From Candidatus Dependentiae bacterium (lineage in GTDB: Bacteria > Babelota > Babeliae > Babelales > Vermiphilaceae), in the NCBI GenBank assembly GCA_026389015.1, contig JAPLIR010000010.1, positions 1 to 41,352 of the forward strand: 41,352 nucleotides of DNA. The letters are read 5' to 3'. The notes under the pieces are model-generated. The model was not told where the DNA came from and made no database searches. It worked only from the letters and a program-made list of their open reading frames with translations. The position numbers and the translations under genes were made by a program. How positions within the stretch are numbered: position 1 is the first letter of the stretch; the number at the start of each line of letters is the position of its first letter. Below, one piece after another: positions 1-8,304 of the stretch.

Positions 1-3000
1 ATCATCTAATACTTTCTGAACAGCTGTTTTTATGGTGGAATCAGTGGCACTATAGGCCAGAGCTTGCGCTCTTTGTGCCAATTGCCAAGCATCTGATGTT
101 TGACTTAATGCTGCTGCTATTTCACCTTGAGTGCTGGCTTTTTCTACCATCGCTTGCGCTGTTTTTTGAGCATCTTGAGCTTTTGCGATGGCGATTTTTG
201 GGTCGTTGGCGATTGCCATTGCTAGTTCTGCTGGTTTAGCCTGAGCGTTGCGTAGAGTGGCGATTACTTTTTGCATGATCTCATTTGCCGACGCTCTTAG
301 AAGATCATTTAACGATACTGTTGCTGATAGGTCTTGAGCTTTTTGAGCTAATATTTGAGCTTTTTGTGCTGCCGTAATGGCTGCTTGAACGGCAGCATCT
401 GTTGTGGCCGTATCAACCAATTTTTGTGCATTAGTTTGAGCATCTTGAGCATCGTTAATAGCTTTTTGCGCCATACCTAAGGTGGTTAATTGGGTTTGTA
501 TTTTTGTAATAAGTGTATTTGCATCGTCTATAATTCCTTGAGCTCTTGCTTGATCATCTGTTTGAGTGCCAGTTTTTGCTTTTGTCGCCTGCGCTAATGC
601 TGTTTGTGCTTGTGCCAAAGCTGCATTAATTTGGTCAGAGGTGACTGATGTGTTCGCTTGTGTATTGGCAGCAGCTACAGCTCTTTGAGCGTCAGTTACC
701 GCTTGATACGCGGCTTGTGCTGCATCAGTTTTATCATGTGCCATTTTTACTGTTGTGGTTGCATCATCCACTATTTTTTGAGTATCTATTTTAATGGTGC
801 TGTCAGTTGCATTGGCGACTGCGGTTTGAGCATTCATAGCTTTTAACTGAGCATTTTCTGCTTGAGATAAGGCAGCTGCTATGGTTGTTCGCGTAGTTGC
901 TTGGGCTACGGATTGTTGGGCTTCTGTTAGAGCGATTCGTGCTTGATTTAACGCGGCCGTTCTAAATTCCAATACTGCTTGTTCTTCGGCTGCTATTTGG
1001 GCGGCTGCTATATCTTTTTGTGATTGAGAAGCTGCAGCGGCATTGATTTTACTTTGTGCCATGTTTGATGTCGCGAATGCATCGAGGTATACTTGGTGAG
1101 CTGCTTCTACTAGTGCAGGATCCTTTGAATTATTTACTGCAAGGTAAGTATCTTGTGCTAGTTTTAAGGCTGCTTGTGCTTGCTTGAGGGCTGCGAGTAT
1201 ATCGTTCGGATTTGCAGCAGTATCGACTGCTTTTTGTGCGTCGGTTTGAGCTGTTTTTGCTAAAACTATAGTATTTTGAGTTGCTGCTTGAGCTGTTTTG
1301 GAAGCCTGCAAAGCAGTAGTTTTTTTATCTTGCGCCATAGTTACTATTTTTTGAGCATTACTACGCGTATCGTTGGCAGCAGTCTTAATAGTGCCATCTA
1401 TCTGGTTTTCGGCTAATAGTTGGGTGTTTTGAGATCCGGCAAGGACTGTTAGTGCTTGTGTTAATGCTGATTCTATTTGGTCGAGGGATGTTGCTGAGTC
1501 GACCGCAGTTTGTGCTGCTTGTATTGCATATTGAGTTTGAGTCAGCGAGGCTTGTGCTGCTTTTACGGCATTAAATAGGTCTTGTGCTGTTTTCAAGGTT
1601 GCGGTTGCATCGTCTACTGCTTTTTGAGCTGCTGCTTTGAGTGTATCATCTCCCTGTGTGGCTGCTGCATCTCGAGCATTCTTAGCATTAGATAAGCTTG
1701 ATTGAGATGCAGTGACTGCTGCTTGTATAATATCGTGTGTTGTTGCAGTATTGATCACCGCTTGAGCTGCTACATTTGAATTTTGAGCTACTTTTATATA
1801 GTTTTGCACATTGGTAAACCCATTGAGTTTACTTTCTGCTTTACTCATGGTTTGGCCTGTATCAAATAATAGTTTTTGACCCAATGCTTTCAACGTATCG
1901 TCTGTTGTTTTGAAGGCGAGAATATTGGCATTTTGAGCTTTGGAAAGAGCCGATTTTGCTTGCGTTAATGCGGCTTCAATATCTGCTTGCAAAGCAGCCT
2001 TATCCAAGGCTGCTTGCGCTGTTTGTTGAGCATCTTGTGCAATCGTGAGTGCCGCTTGAGCATCGGCTTTGGCTTGTTGGACTGCTTGAGCTGTTTGCGC
2101 TGCTCGTGCTATTTGATAGGCGGCTTGATCTACTTGCATTTTTTGTGTTTGGTTTTGTATGTCATTGATCACGCCTTGTGCTTCATTGAGGGTGCTGGCG
2201 GTTGCTGCTTTGATGGTGGCATCAAGATTGGCAGTCAATGGTGGTAGACTAGTAGCCACTATTTGAGCATCTTGCGCTTGTTTTAACGCATCTTGCGCAA
2301 ACGTTAATGCTCGTGCTAGGTCACTTTGTGTTTGAGCCCATCCTAATTGTGCCCTGGCTATGCTGAGGGCGTTTTGAGCTTTGGCTAGGGCTGTTTGTGC
2401 AGGATTGGCTTGCAGTTGTTCTGTTGTTGCAAGAGCATCTGCTTTGGCTTTTTCATCGGCTAATTGAGCTGCTGCTAGGGCATCAGCTTTGGCATTATCT
2501 TCGGCCGCTTGAGTTGCAGCCAGGGAAATTGCTTGAGCTTTATCTTGTGCATCTTGTTTAAGTTTATCGGTGATCTGAATTTGTTCTATGATTTTGGGCG
2601 TTCCGATGCTATTTAAGAATGATCGATAAAGATCGTATACATCAATACTATAGGCCCATTGCACCAAGTTTGCTAGGCTTGAGTCTGTACCCGGCAGATT
2701 CAAGAAATCATGATCCCAACCTTGTGCGGTTGTTATGATACTGCTCAGTTTTTCTTGTGCTGCTTGTTTTGCTTGGGGACTATTGTTTGAAGTGTACCAA
2801 TAGTTCTGAAGCAGGCTGGATAATTCCATGATATCTTTTTGAAGAGCATCGTATTGAGCCATTTTTGTACGTGCTTTTTCATAGTCTTCTTGTTGTTGAT
2901 TTGCTGCAGCGATCAAAGCTTTTTGGATTAATGGTGCATCGGGATATTTGTTAAAAATTCTTTGGTAGGAATCCAATATTCCAAGTTTATACGTTGGCGC

Positions 3001-4617
3001 TACTAACGATGCTATGTGTGCATCGAGGGTAATAAAATCTTCGTAGCTGAGTCTATCGATTTTTTCTATTATTTCTTCAAATGCAATAATAGCAGGATTG
3101 AGTAAAAAATTGGCAATGCTTTGTTTTATGGTTGCAAGAAATACTTCTTGAGCTTGCTTGGTAAAATTGGCGAATTTTTCCTGGCTGGCATCGGTCATTA
3201 TTGCAGGCAAGGTGCCATATTGTTTAAAGTATTCTAACATGCCCTGAAACCAACCGGATAAGGTTAGCCAGAGAGGCGGCGTGTTCCATTCCATATCAGC
3301 AATAACAGCCTGTAGAAATTGATAGTATAAATCAGTCATCGCTTTAAACCCTAATGCAGTTGAAGCTATATTCTGTCCTTGTGCTTCACTTAATGCTCTT
3401 ATTACGGAAGTAATGGTTGCGTCTTGTAATGTTTGATTTTTTATATCTTGTTGTATGGTTGCCGTAATAGCAGGGAAGTTGAAAGTATTGATAGTAATTT
3501 GTTCTTGAGAAATTTGTTGAGGAGCAGTTGCAGGAGTAGGGGTTGTTGCGACTTGTGCGTCAGCTAATGCTTTTGCTATAGCTTCTTGTTGTAATGCCGC
3601 AGCCTTATCGGCAGCAGCCTTGGCGTCTTGCGCGGTTTTAGCGTCATCGGCAGCTTTTTTTGCTTGTGCATCAGCCAATGCTTTTGTTGTAGCTTCTTGT
3701 TGTAATGCAGCAGCTTTGGCATCTTGCGTAGCTTTTTCTTGAGCATCTTGAGCAGCTTTTGCATTTGCGGCCTGTTTTGCTTGTGCGTCAGCTAGTGCTT
3801 TTGCGGCTTCGTCTTGTTGTAATGCAGCAGCTTTGGCTTGTGCAACTTGTTGTGCTTGTGCCTCAGCTAAAGCCTTTGCGGCCTCTGCTTCTTTTAATGC
3901 AACGGCCTTAGCATTTGCATCGGCTTGAGCTTTTGCGTCTTGTGCGGCTTTTGCCTGTGCAGCTTGTTGTGCTTGCGCGTCTGCTATTGCCTTTGCTGCT
4001 TCTGCTTGTTTTTGTGCGATTTGAGCTTTCGTGAGTGGTTTTAACGCATCTTTAATGGCTTTGAGTGTATCGCTCGCTAATTTTTTTGCTTGAGTAAGGG
4101 CGTCTTTAATATCAGCATCATTATTTAATTTTTTAGTTGAAGCTAATTTGGTGACATCATCCAATTGTTTGGTGATGGATTTGAGTGCGTTTTCGGTTTT
4201 AGCTGTTTGTGCGGCTGTTTTTGCTGTGGTAATTTTTTGTAGTATATCGGTTTTTGCAGCAGCTGTCTGAGCGTCTTTAATTTCTTTAAGAGTATCGCTT
4301 ACTTCTTTTTTTGCTTGGACTAGAGCGTTTTTAATATCAGCATCATTATTTAATTTTTTTGTGAGAGCTAATTTGGTGGCATCATCTAATTGTTTGGTTA
4401 TAGATTTGAGAGTGTCTTCGGTTGTAGCTGCTTGTGCGGTTGTTTGAGCAGCAGTAATTTGCTGAAGCATGTTAGTTTTAACCTTTTGCAGATCTTCTGT
4501 CACTTTTGGGGTTGCAGCTGCGGTTTTAGGCTGAATAACGGCGACCGCGTTGTTTGTCAACGCGGTCAATAGTATAATCATAAAAACGTATTTTTTTGAC
4601 ACATATTTCACAAGCAT
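1..4617 (-). CDS. Giant secreted Ala/Gln-rich coiled-coil repeat protein, C-terminus beyond the window
   Basis: Reading the minus strand from 4617 to the left edge, I checked every triplet and found no stop in 1539 codons. Residues 1-26 look like a signal peptide: basic start, hydrophobic core, likely cleavage after AVA. Residues 66-195 hold two copies of a 75-residue repeat (TLKSITKQLDD...KKLNNDADIK). Residues about 199-360 are TolA-like Ala/Gln/Lys helix (ALADAQAKQAA). Residues about 370-680 are a non-repetitive, helical, Trp-containing domain. From about 700 to the edge run nine degenerate repeats of 80-113 residues anchored on an I..AL.QA..AL..AQ motif. I saw no Cys codon. The ATG at 4617 has AGAGG only 1-2 nt upstream, whereas a GTG at 4611 sits 7-8 nt from it and may be the true start. 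No family is recognised. An elongated surface, periplasmic or released structural protein is inferred. Confidence 0.85.
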   Translation of the reverse strand, partial: MLVKYVSKKYVFMIILLTALTNNAVAVIQPKTAAATPKVTEDLQKVKTNMLQQITAAQTTAQAATTEDTLKSITKQLDDATKLALTKKLNNDADIKNALVQAKKEVSDTLKEIKDAQTAAAKTDILQKITTAKTAAQTAKTENALKSITKQLDDVTKLASTKKLNNDADIKDALTQAKKLASDTLKAIKDALKPLTKAQIAQKQAEAAKAIADAQAQQAAQAKAAQDAKAQADANAKAVALKEAEAAKALAEAQAQQVAQAKAAALQQDEAAKALADAQAKQAANAKAAQDAQEKATQDAKAAALQQEATTKALADAQAKKAADDAKTAQDAKAAADKAAALQQEAIAKALADAQVATTPTPATAPQQISQEQITINTFNFPAITATIQQDIKNQTLQDATITSVIRALSEAQGQNIASTALGFKAMTDLYYQFLQAVIADMEWNTPPLWLTLSGWFQGMLEYFKQYGTLPAIMTDASQEKFANFTKQAQEVFLATIKQSIANFLLNPAIIAFEEIIEKIDRLSYEDFITLDAHIASLVAPTYKLGILDSYQRIFNKYPDAPLIQKALIAAANQQQEDYEKARTKMAQYDALQKDIMELSSLLQNYWYTSNNSPQAKQAAQEKLSSIITTAQGWDHDFLNLPGTDSSLANLVQWAYSIDVYDLYRSFLNSIGTPKIIEQIQITDKLKQDAQDKAQAISLAATQAAEDNAKADALAAAQLADEKAKADALATTEQLQANPAQTALAKAQNALSIARAQLGWAQTQSDLARALTFAQDALKQAQDAQIVATSLPPLTANLDATIKAATASTLNEAQGVINDIQNQTQKMQVDQAAYQIARAAQTAQAVQQAKADAQAALTIAQDAQQTAQAALDKAALQADIEAALTQAKSALSKAQNANILAFKTTDDTLKALGQKLLFDTGQTMSKAESKLNGFTNVQNYIKVAQNSNVAAQAVINTATTHDIIQAAVTASQSSLSNAKNARDAAATQGDDTLKAAAQKAVDDATATLKTAQDLFNAVKAAQASLTQTQYAIQAAQTAVDSATSLDQIESALTQALTVLAGSQNTQLLAENQIDGTIKTAANDTRSNAQKIVTMAQDKKTTALQASKTAQAATQNTIVLAKTAQTDAQKAVDTAANPNDILAALKQAQAALKLAQDTYLAVNNSKDPALVEAAHQVYLDAFATSNMAQSKINAAAASQSQKDIAAAQIAAEEQAVLEFRTAALNQARIALTEAQQSVAQATTRTTIAAALSQAENAQLKAMNAQTAVANATDSTIKIDTQKIVDDATTTVKMAHDKTDAAQAAYQAVTDAQRAVAAANTQANTSVTSDQINAALAQAQTALAQATKAKTGTQTDDQARAQGIIDDANTLITKIQTQLTTLGMAQKAINDAQDAQTNAQKLVDTATTDAAVQAAITAAQKAQILAQKAQDLSATVSLNDLLRASANEIMQKVIATLRNAQAKPAELAMAIANDPKIAIAKAQDAQKTAQAMVEKASTQGEIAAALSQTSDAWQLAQRAQALAYSATDSTIKTAVQKVLDD

Positions 4618-4656
4618 TCCTCTTGGAAATGACTTATTGTAAGCACTGTTTAAAAC

Positions 4657-5346
4657 TTATTCAGTAATAACAATAGGTGCAGGTTGATTCATATATTCTG
4701 GAAAAGCGTTGTCTATTAATGGTTTTAGTTGTTCTAGTCTTTGACTGAATGCGTTGCGGAAGTCAGAGAACTCAAATTGGGCCATGATCCAAAGTCCCAG
4801 GATAGGGAAGGTAGTCATGATAGCAACATGAAGGTTTTTTAAAGCTGCTCTGTTTTGAGGGGTTTCTGCATTTCTTTGGATTTTTTCTGCCATTGTTTGT
4901 GAGAGGTCATAAATTTTTTGTATAGCAGGTAGGAATGCTTTCATGTCAGGTACCATCGCCTTAAATTTCTTTTCCCACTGTGAAGTTGGAAACTTAATGA
5001 ATTCAATAATAAACGCTTTTATTTCAGGTTGTGCATTCTTAAATTTTGCTAAAGCATCTTTAGCCGCTTCTTTTAATGGTGATGGATAGGTTGCTATCTT
5101 GAGTTGTGATTCGAATGACTTCATCGTGTTATTAAATTGAGTAGTAAAATCTTTGACTAATTTATCTTGTTCTTTTTTTAATCTCTCCAGTTCTTTTTTT
5201 GCTGCTAATTCTGCTGCGGTCTTTTTGACGACCGGTGCTTTAGTTGCTGGCTTTATTACCACAGCTTGTGCCTGAGGTGCACAGAAGGCTAAGCTTATCA
5301 TGGCAATCGAGAATGCTAAGACATGTTTAGGGGATATGTTTTTCAT
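4657..5346 (-). CDS. Secreted helical protein of unknown function
   Basis: This is a 229-residue protein with a clear Sec signal peptide: a basic MKNISPKH start, a hydrophobic core, and likely cleavage after AQA near residue 28. A Lys/Glu/Ala-rich predicted coiled coil follows (residues about 43-75, with runs like KKELERLKKEQDK). The rest is a helical domain containing a hydrophobic stretch around residues 170-190 (IMTTFPILGLWIMAQ), which may be buried or membrane associated. A good ribosome site (AGGAAG, 7 nt before the ATG) supports the start. It lies 39 nt upstream of the giant Ala/Gln ORF on the same strand, so the two probably share a transcript and perhaps a location. No family is recognised. 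Confidence 0.8.
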   Translation of the reverse strand: MKNISPKHVLAFSIAMISLAFCAPQAQAVVIKPATKAPVVKKTAAELAAKKELERLKKEQDKLVKDFTTQFNNTMKSFESQLKIATYPSPLKEAAKDALAKFKNAQPEIKAFIIEFIKFPTSQWEKKFKAMVPDMKAFLPAIQKIYDLSQTMAEKIQRNAETPQNRAALKNLHVAIMTTFPILGLWIMAQFEFSDFRNAFSQRLEQLKPLIDNAFPEYMNQPAPIVITE

Positions 5347-5510
5347 AGTAACTTCCTTTTTTTAAAAACTATATTGGTAACTTTATTATCAGTATTCCAT
5401 AGTGACAAGCAAGAAATCAATAGTTTTATTAAATTCAATTATAATTGTTATTCGTAGGCGAATTAGGAGTTTTATGAGGGGAGTTAAAAGTTGCTCGAGA
5501 TAGGGATTGT

Positions 5511-6194
5511 TTAGGGTCGATGGTTCATAATTCTTTTTGATAGCGCCACTGATGGAGCGGCCAAGGCTATTGCGGCTAGCTTTATGATATAACTGACGAT
5601 AATAATGTGCAGAATGTTGTCCACGATGCCATAGAGACCTAAAAAGCTAAATAATATGGTGTCGAGTAATTGACTGACGATAATCGATGCACCATTGCGG
5701 ATGACTAAATGGCGATTGACTAGGGCTATCTTGAGTCGAGCATAAAGCCATGAATCAAAGAACTGCACTACTAAATAGACAACAAATGAGGCAATAACAA
5801 TGCGGGGCATGAATCCTAGGATGGCTTGAAAGTGATCTTGCATGGTGTCGCTTGGGCTTGGAACGTAGGCCAGTTGAATTTGCGATACGATACCATAAAA
5901 AGCTAAGAGGCCAAAGCTGGTCCAAATTGCCTTTTTTGCACTCTCTTGTCCAAAGTATTCTTGGAGAAGATTTAAACCCAATACAGCACCGATGGTGAAT
6001 GCATCAGAACAGGTGGCGTTAAAGCCAAAAAGCGTGGTTTGCTTGGTGACAAATATGTTTGCCAAAATGCATTGCACAGAAATAAAGGCAACAAGCGCCT
6101 CTTTGCCCATACGGAGGGCAAGGAGTGCTGATGCGGCAATGAAAAGAGAATGAGCGGAGAAAATTAATTCATTAATCATGTCAGTAACGGCCAT
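5511..6194 (-). CDS. yhhQ: Queuosine precursor transporter (VUT/YhhQ family)
   Basis: This is a polytopic membrane protein of 227 residues with about six hydrophobic segments. The conserved stretch SQLLDTILFSFLGLYG near residues 172-187 and the early NIFVTKQ...FG..ATCSDAFTIGA region match the VUT (DUF165) family, whose E. coli member imports queuosine precursors (preQ0/preQ1). It is the last gene of trhO-murB-yhhQ. Two starts are possible. The ATG at 6194 overlaps murB by 19 nt. The ATG at 6179 (MINELIF) makes a 4-nt ATGA overlap with the murB stop, which favours translational coupling. A queuine-scavenging role is inferred from the family; no other queuosine gene is visible in the window. 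Confidence 0.85.
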   Translation of the reverse strand: MAVTDMINELIFSAHSLFIAASALLALRMGKEALVAFISVQCILANIFVTKQTTLFGFNATCSDAFTIGAVLGLNLLQEYFGQESAKKAIWTSFGLLAFYGIVSQIQLAYVPSPSDTMQDHFQAILGFMPRIVIASFVVYLVVQFFDSWLYARLKIALVNRHLVIRNGASIIVSQLLDTILFSFLGLYGIVDNILHIIIVSYIIKLAAIALAAPSVALSKRIMNHRP

Positions 6195-7153
6195 TCTTTA
6201 AAGCCAATGAGTTGGCACTCAGGTTGGGGAATAATGCCAAATTCTTTTTTGACCAATTCTTGCATGGTGCGCACAAGGTTAACAATATCAGTTGATGTGG
6301 CATTGCCACGGTTTATGAGCATATTGGCATGTTGATAGGATACTATCGCATCGCCAACGGCAAGTTGACCTTTAACGCCGATTTTATCTAAGTAGTAGGC
6401 AACGTAGATCATTTTTTTACCATTACTCATCAAGGTAACTTCATTGTCATGAAAATTTCTGAAAAATGAGCCACAGGTGTGCGTGCTGGGGTATCGTTTA
6501 ACGCGGTGGCGTATAATTTCAATCCGTCTGCCTTGTGCATAGGCCGTTGCTAAGTCGGTTGTCCTTTTAAGCTTAAATGTTGCGTTAAGGAGGTAGTGAT
6601 TTTTATCGAATAGTTTTGATTGGTCGTAACCAAAATTAAACCATGCCGTGGATACTGTTTCAACCAGACCTGATTCTTTATGGATAATCTGCGCGCTGAC
6701 TAAAAATTGCTCAAGTAAGAACTCATAATAGTGAAGATTGATATAGACCGAACCGCCTACAGTACCTGGAATGCCACTAAATTCCTCCAAGCCGACGATA
6801 TTGTGTTCAAGGCAATATAGGATGAGATCATGGATAGTAACGCCAGCGCCGGCTGTAATTTCTACAGATTCTTCATTTAAGCAGTTAATGGTTATTTCAT
6901 TAAGTTGTGGTCTTATGACTAATCCATCAAAACCATCATCACTGATTAATATATTAGCACCTTGTCCAAGTACAAAAATAGCCAGTTTGTGTTCTTGCGC
7001 ATAAAAAAGTGCTTGCGCAAATTCTTGTGCCGTTGTTGGCTCTACATAATTTTTTGCAGCACCACCGGTTCTGAACCAGTTTTTATCGGCAAGCAAAATA
7101 TCGTGTTGAACCACGAGACTATGTTGGTTGTGATGGGGGCTTTGTGTGTGCAT
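6176..7153 (-). CDS. murB: UDP-N-acetylenolpyruvoylglucosamine reductase (MurB)
   Basis: MurB reduces UDP-GlcNAc-enolpyruvate to UDP-MurNAc with NADPH and FAD in the cytoplasm, an early step of peptidoglycan synthesis. This 325-residue protein shows the FAD-domain motifs: RTGGAAKNYVEP at 28-39, GQGANILISDDGF at 63-75 and SGIPGTVGGSVYIN at 126-139. The substrate domain has the proton-donor serine in CGSFFRN (Ser229), and near the C-terminus FGIIPQPECQLIGF keeps the Glu (312). The site that reads YRxS in E. coli MurB (catalytic Arg159) reads YDQS here (176-179), so that Arg appears replaced by Asp. The ATG overlaps the trhO stop (TAATG), which indicates coupled translation. Confidence 0.9.
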   Translation of the reverse strand: MHTQSPHHNQHSLVVQHDILLADKNWFRTGGAAKNYVEPTTAQEFAQALFYAQEHKLAIFVLGQGANILISDDGFDGLVIRPQLNEITINCLNEESVEITAGAGVTIHDLILYCLEHNIVGLEEFSGIPGTVGGSVYINLHYYEFLLEQFLVSAQIIHKESGLVETVSTAWFNFGYDQSKLFDKNHYLLNATFKLKRTTDLATAYAQGRRIEIIRHRVKRYPSTHTCGSFFRNFHDNEVTLMSNGKKMIYVAYYLDKIGVKGQLAVGDAIVSYQHANMLINRGNATSTDIVNLVRTMQELVKKEFGIIPQPECQLIGFKEWPLLT

Positions 7154-8082
7154 TATTGTACGGAGCAGGCTGTTTGAGGTTCAGCTTTTTTAAACGGTGC
7201 ACGCACGGCAACTTTTTTATTCGTCACTAATTCTGAGCATTCTTTGCTACAAGTGTTGTGGTATTGTGTAACACAGTCTTGGCAGGCAATAAAATGTTTG
7301 TTGCAGGTGGCATTGAGGCAATTGGTGTAATCATCAGATGCATTGCTGCATAGGTCGCAGATGCTCAAAATGTCATCATTAATCTTAACCGCTACGCGAC
7401 TATCAAAAACATAGTTTTTCCCTCTAAAATAACCATCGGGGAATTGTTCGGTATAACGAACAATTCCGCCTTCAACTTGATAGACTTCTTGGGCAATGCC
7501 TTTTTGGTTGAGGTAAGCGGTTGCTCGTTCGCAACGGACGCCGCCGGTGCAGAACATTAACACTTTTTTGTCTTTAAACTGCTCAGCATTGATGTCCAAA
7601 TATTCTGGCAGATCTCTAAAATTCTTAATATCAGGAATAATTGCATCAGTAAAGGTGCCAATTCTTGATTCGTAGTTGTTTCTGGTATCTAGAATAACCA
7701 GGTTCTCTGGTTTGTCTTGTAGCAATGCATGGGCTTGAGCAGGGGTAAGGTGGCGACCGCCATCACGAACAGTGACTTTTTGTGTATCTTGACCAAAGTT
7801 AACGATTTCATCTTTAATTACAATGCGTAGTCGTGGGAAGTAGTCAGAATCGCCTTCGCTTTTTTTAAAATCAATAGCGCCAAAAAGTTCGTGATTGTTC
7901 ATGAGGGTAATGTAACGTTCTACCATGGTATTGTCCCCGGCTAGGGTGCCGTTAATGCCTTCGTGGGCGAGAATAATACGGCCTTTTAATCCAAGATCTT
8001 GGCAAATTTGAGTCTGCCATTTTAGGATTTGCTTAGGGTATTGAATGTCGACGTATTTATAGAAAAGGATTAATGTGCCCAT
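7153..8082 (-). CDS. trhO: tRNA uridine-34 hydroxylase, rhodanese family (TrhO/YceA)
   Basis: TrhO hydroxylates uridine 34 of certain tRNAs to 5-hydroxyuridine using oxygen. The N-terminal region (FYKYVDIQYP...GRIILAHEGINGTLAG) is the acylphosphatase-like domain of the family. The rhodanese domain carries the signature loop FCTGGVRCERA with catalytic Cys168 and Cys174. The C-terminus is Cys-rich (CDLCSN...CLNATC...CQDC...CSKEC), as in family members that probably bind metal. The ATG at 8082 is chosen: a TTG four codons upstream (8094) also opens the frame, but neither has a clear ribosome site, and family members begin close to the FYKYV motif. It is the first gene of an overlapping operon with murB and yhhQ. 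Confidence 0.9.
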   Translation of the reverse strand: MGTLILFYKYVDIQYPKQILKWQTQICQDLGLKGRIILAHEGINGTLAGDNTMVERYITLMNNHELFGAIDFKKSEGDSDYFPRLRIVIKDEIVNFGQDTQKVTVRDGGRHLTPAQAHALLQDKPENLVILDTRNNYESRIGTFTDAIIPDIKNFRDLPEYLDINAEQFKDKKVLMFCTGGVRCERATAYLNQKGIAQEVYQVEGGIVRYTEQFPDGYFRGKNYVFDSRVAVKINDDILSICDLCSNASDDYTNCLNATCNKHFIACQDCVTQYHNTCSKECSELVTNKKVAVRAPFKKAEPQTACSVQ

Positions 8083-8235
8083 AGGATTTTTCAATAAATT
8101 AAGGGTTAAAAGTTCTTATATACTCTTATTTTTACTATAGCATATTGCTATGGGGCCGTCGATAGTCAATAGGTTTTTAGAGTGTCAGATCTATTGGCGT
8201 AATGTCTTTTTAAAAACATTACAAAAAGAAAATTA

Positions 8236-8260
8236 TTGACAAACTGCTTGTATCTGTCAA
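8236..8260. promoter_or_regulatory. Inverted repeat TTGACA-N13-TGTCAA upstream of the first ankyrin gene
   Basis: Perfect 6-bp arms at 8236-8241 and 8255-8260 lie 45 nt upstream of the ATG at 8305. The left arm is also a consensus -35 hexamer, but no convincing -10 lies 16-18 nt further. It could be an operator or chance. The rest of the 222-nt divergent region with trhO holds only an A+T-rich near-palindrome at 8199-8222. Confidence 0.3.
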
Positions 8261-8304
8261 CATCTCTCCTCTGTATGTTAGCGTTCAATTTTTTGAGGTT
8301 TGTT

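Noticed and set aside
658-2247. Short plus-strand frames such as 658-846 and 1987-2247
   Set aside because: They lie opposite the giant Ala/Gln ORF, have Cys/Ser/Leu-rich products typical of antisense reading of Ala/Gln codons, and lack ribosome sites.
3576-3764. Minus-strand 62-codon frame rich in Lys/Leu
   Set aside because: It is an out-of-frame reading of the Ala-rich repeat region of the giant ORF.
3540-4020. The regular Ala-rich repeats as a possible CRISPR array
   Set aside because: Repeats are imperfect, in frame with a long ORF and have no unique spacers of constant length.
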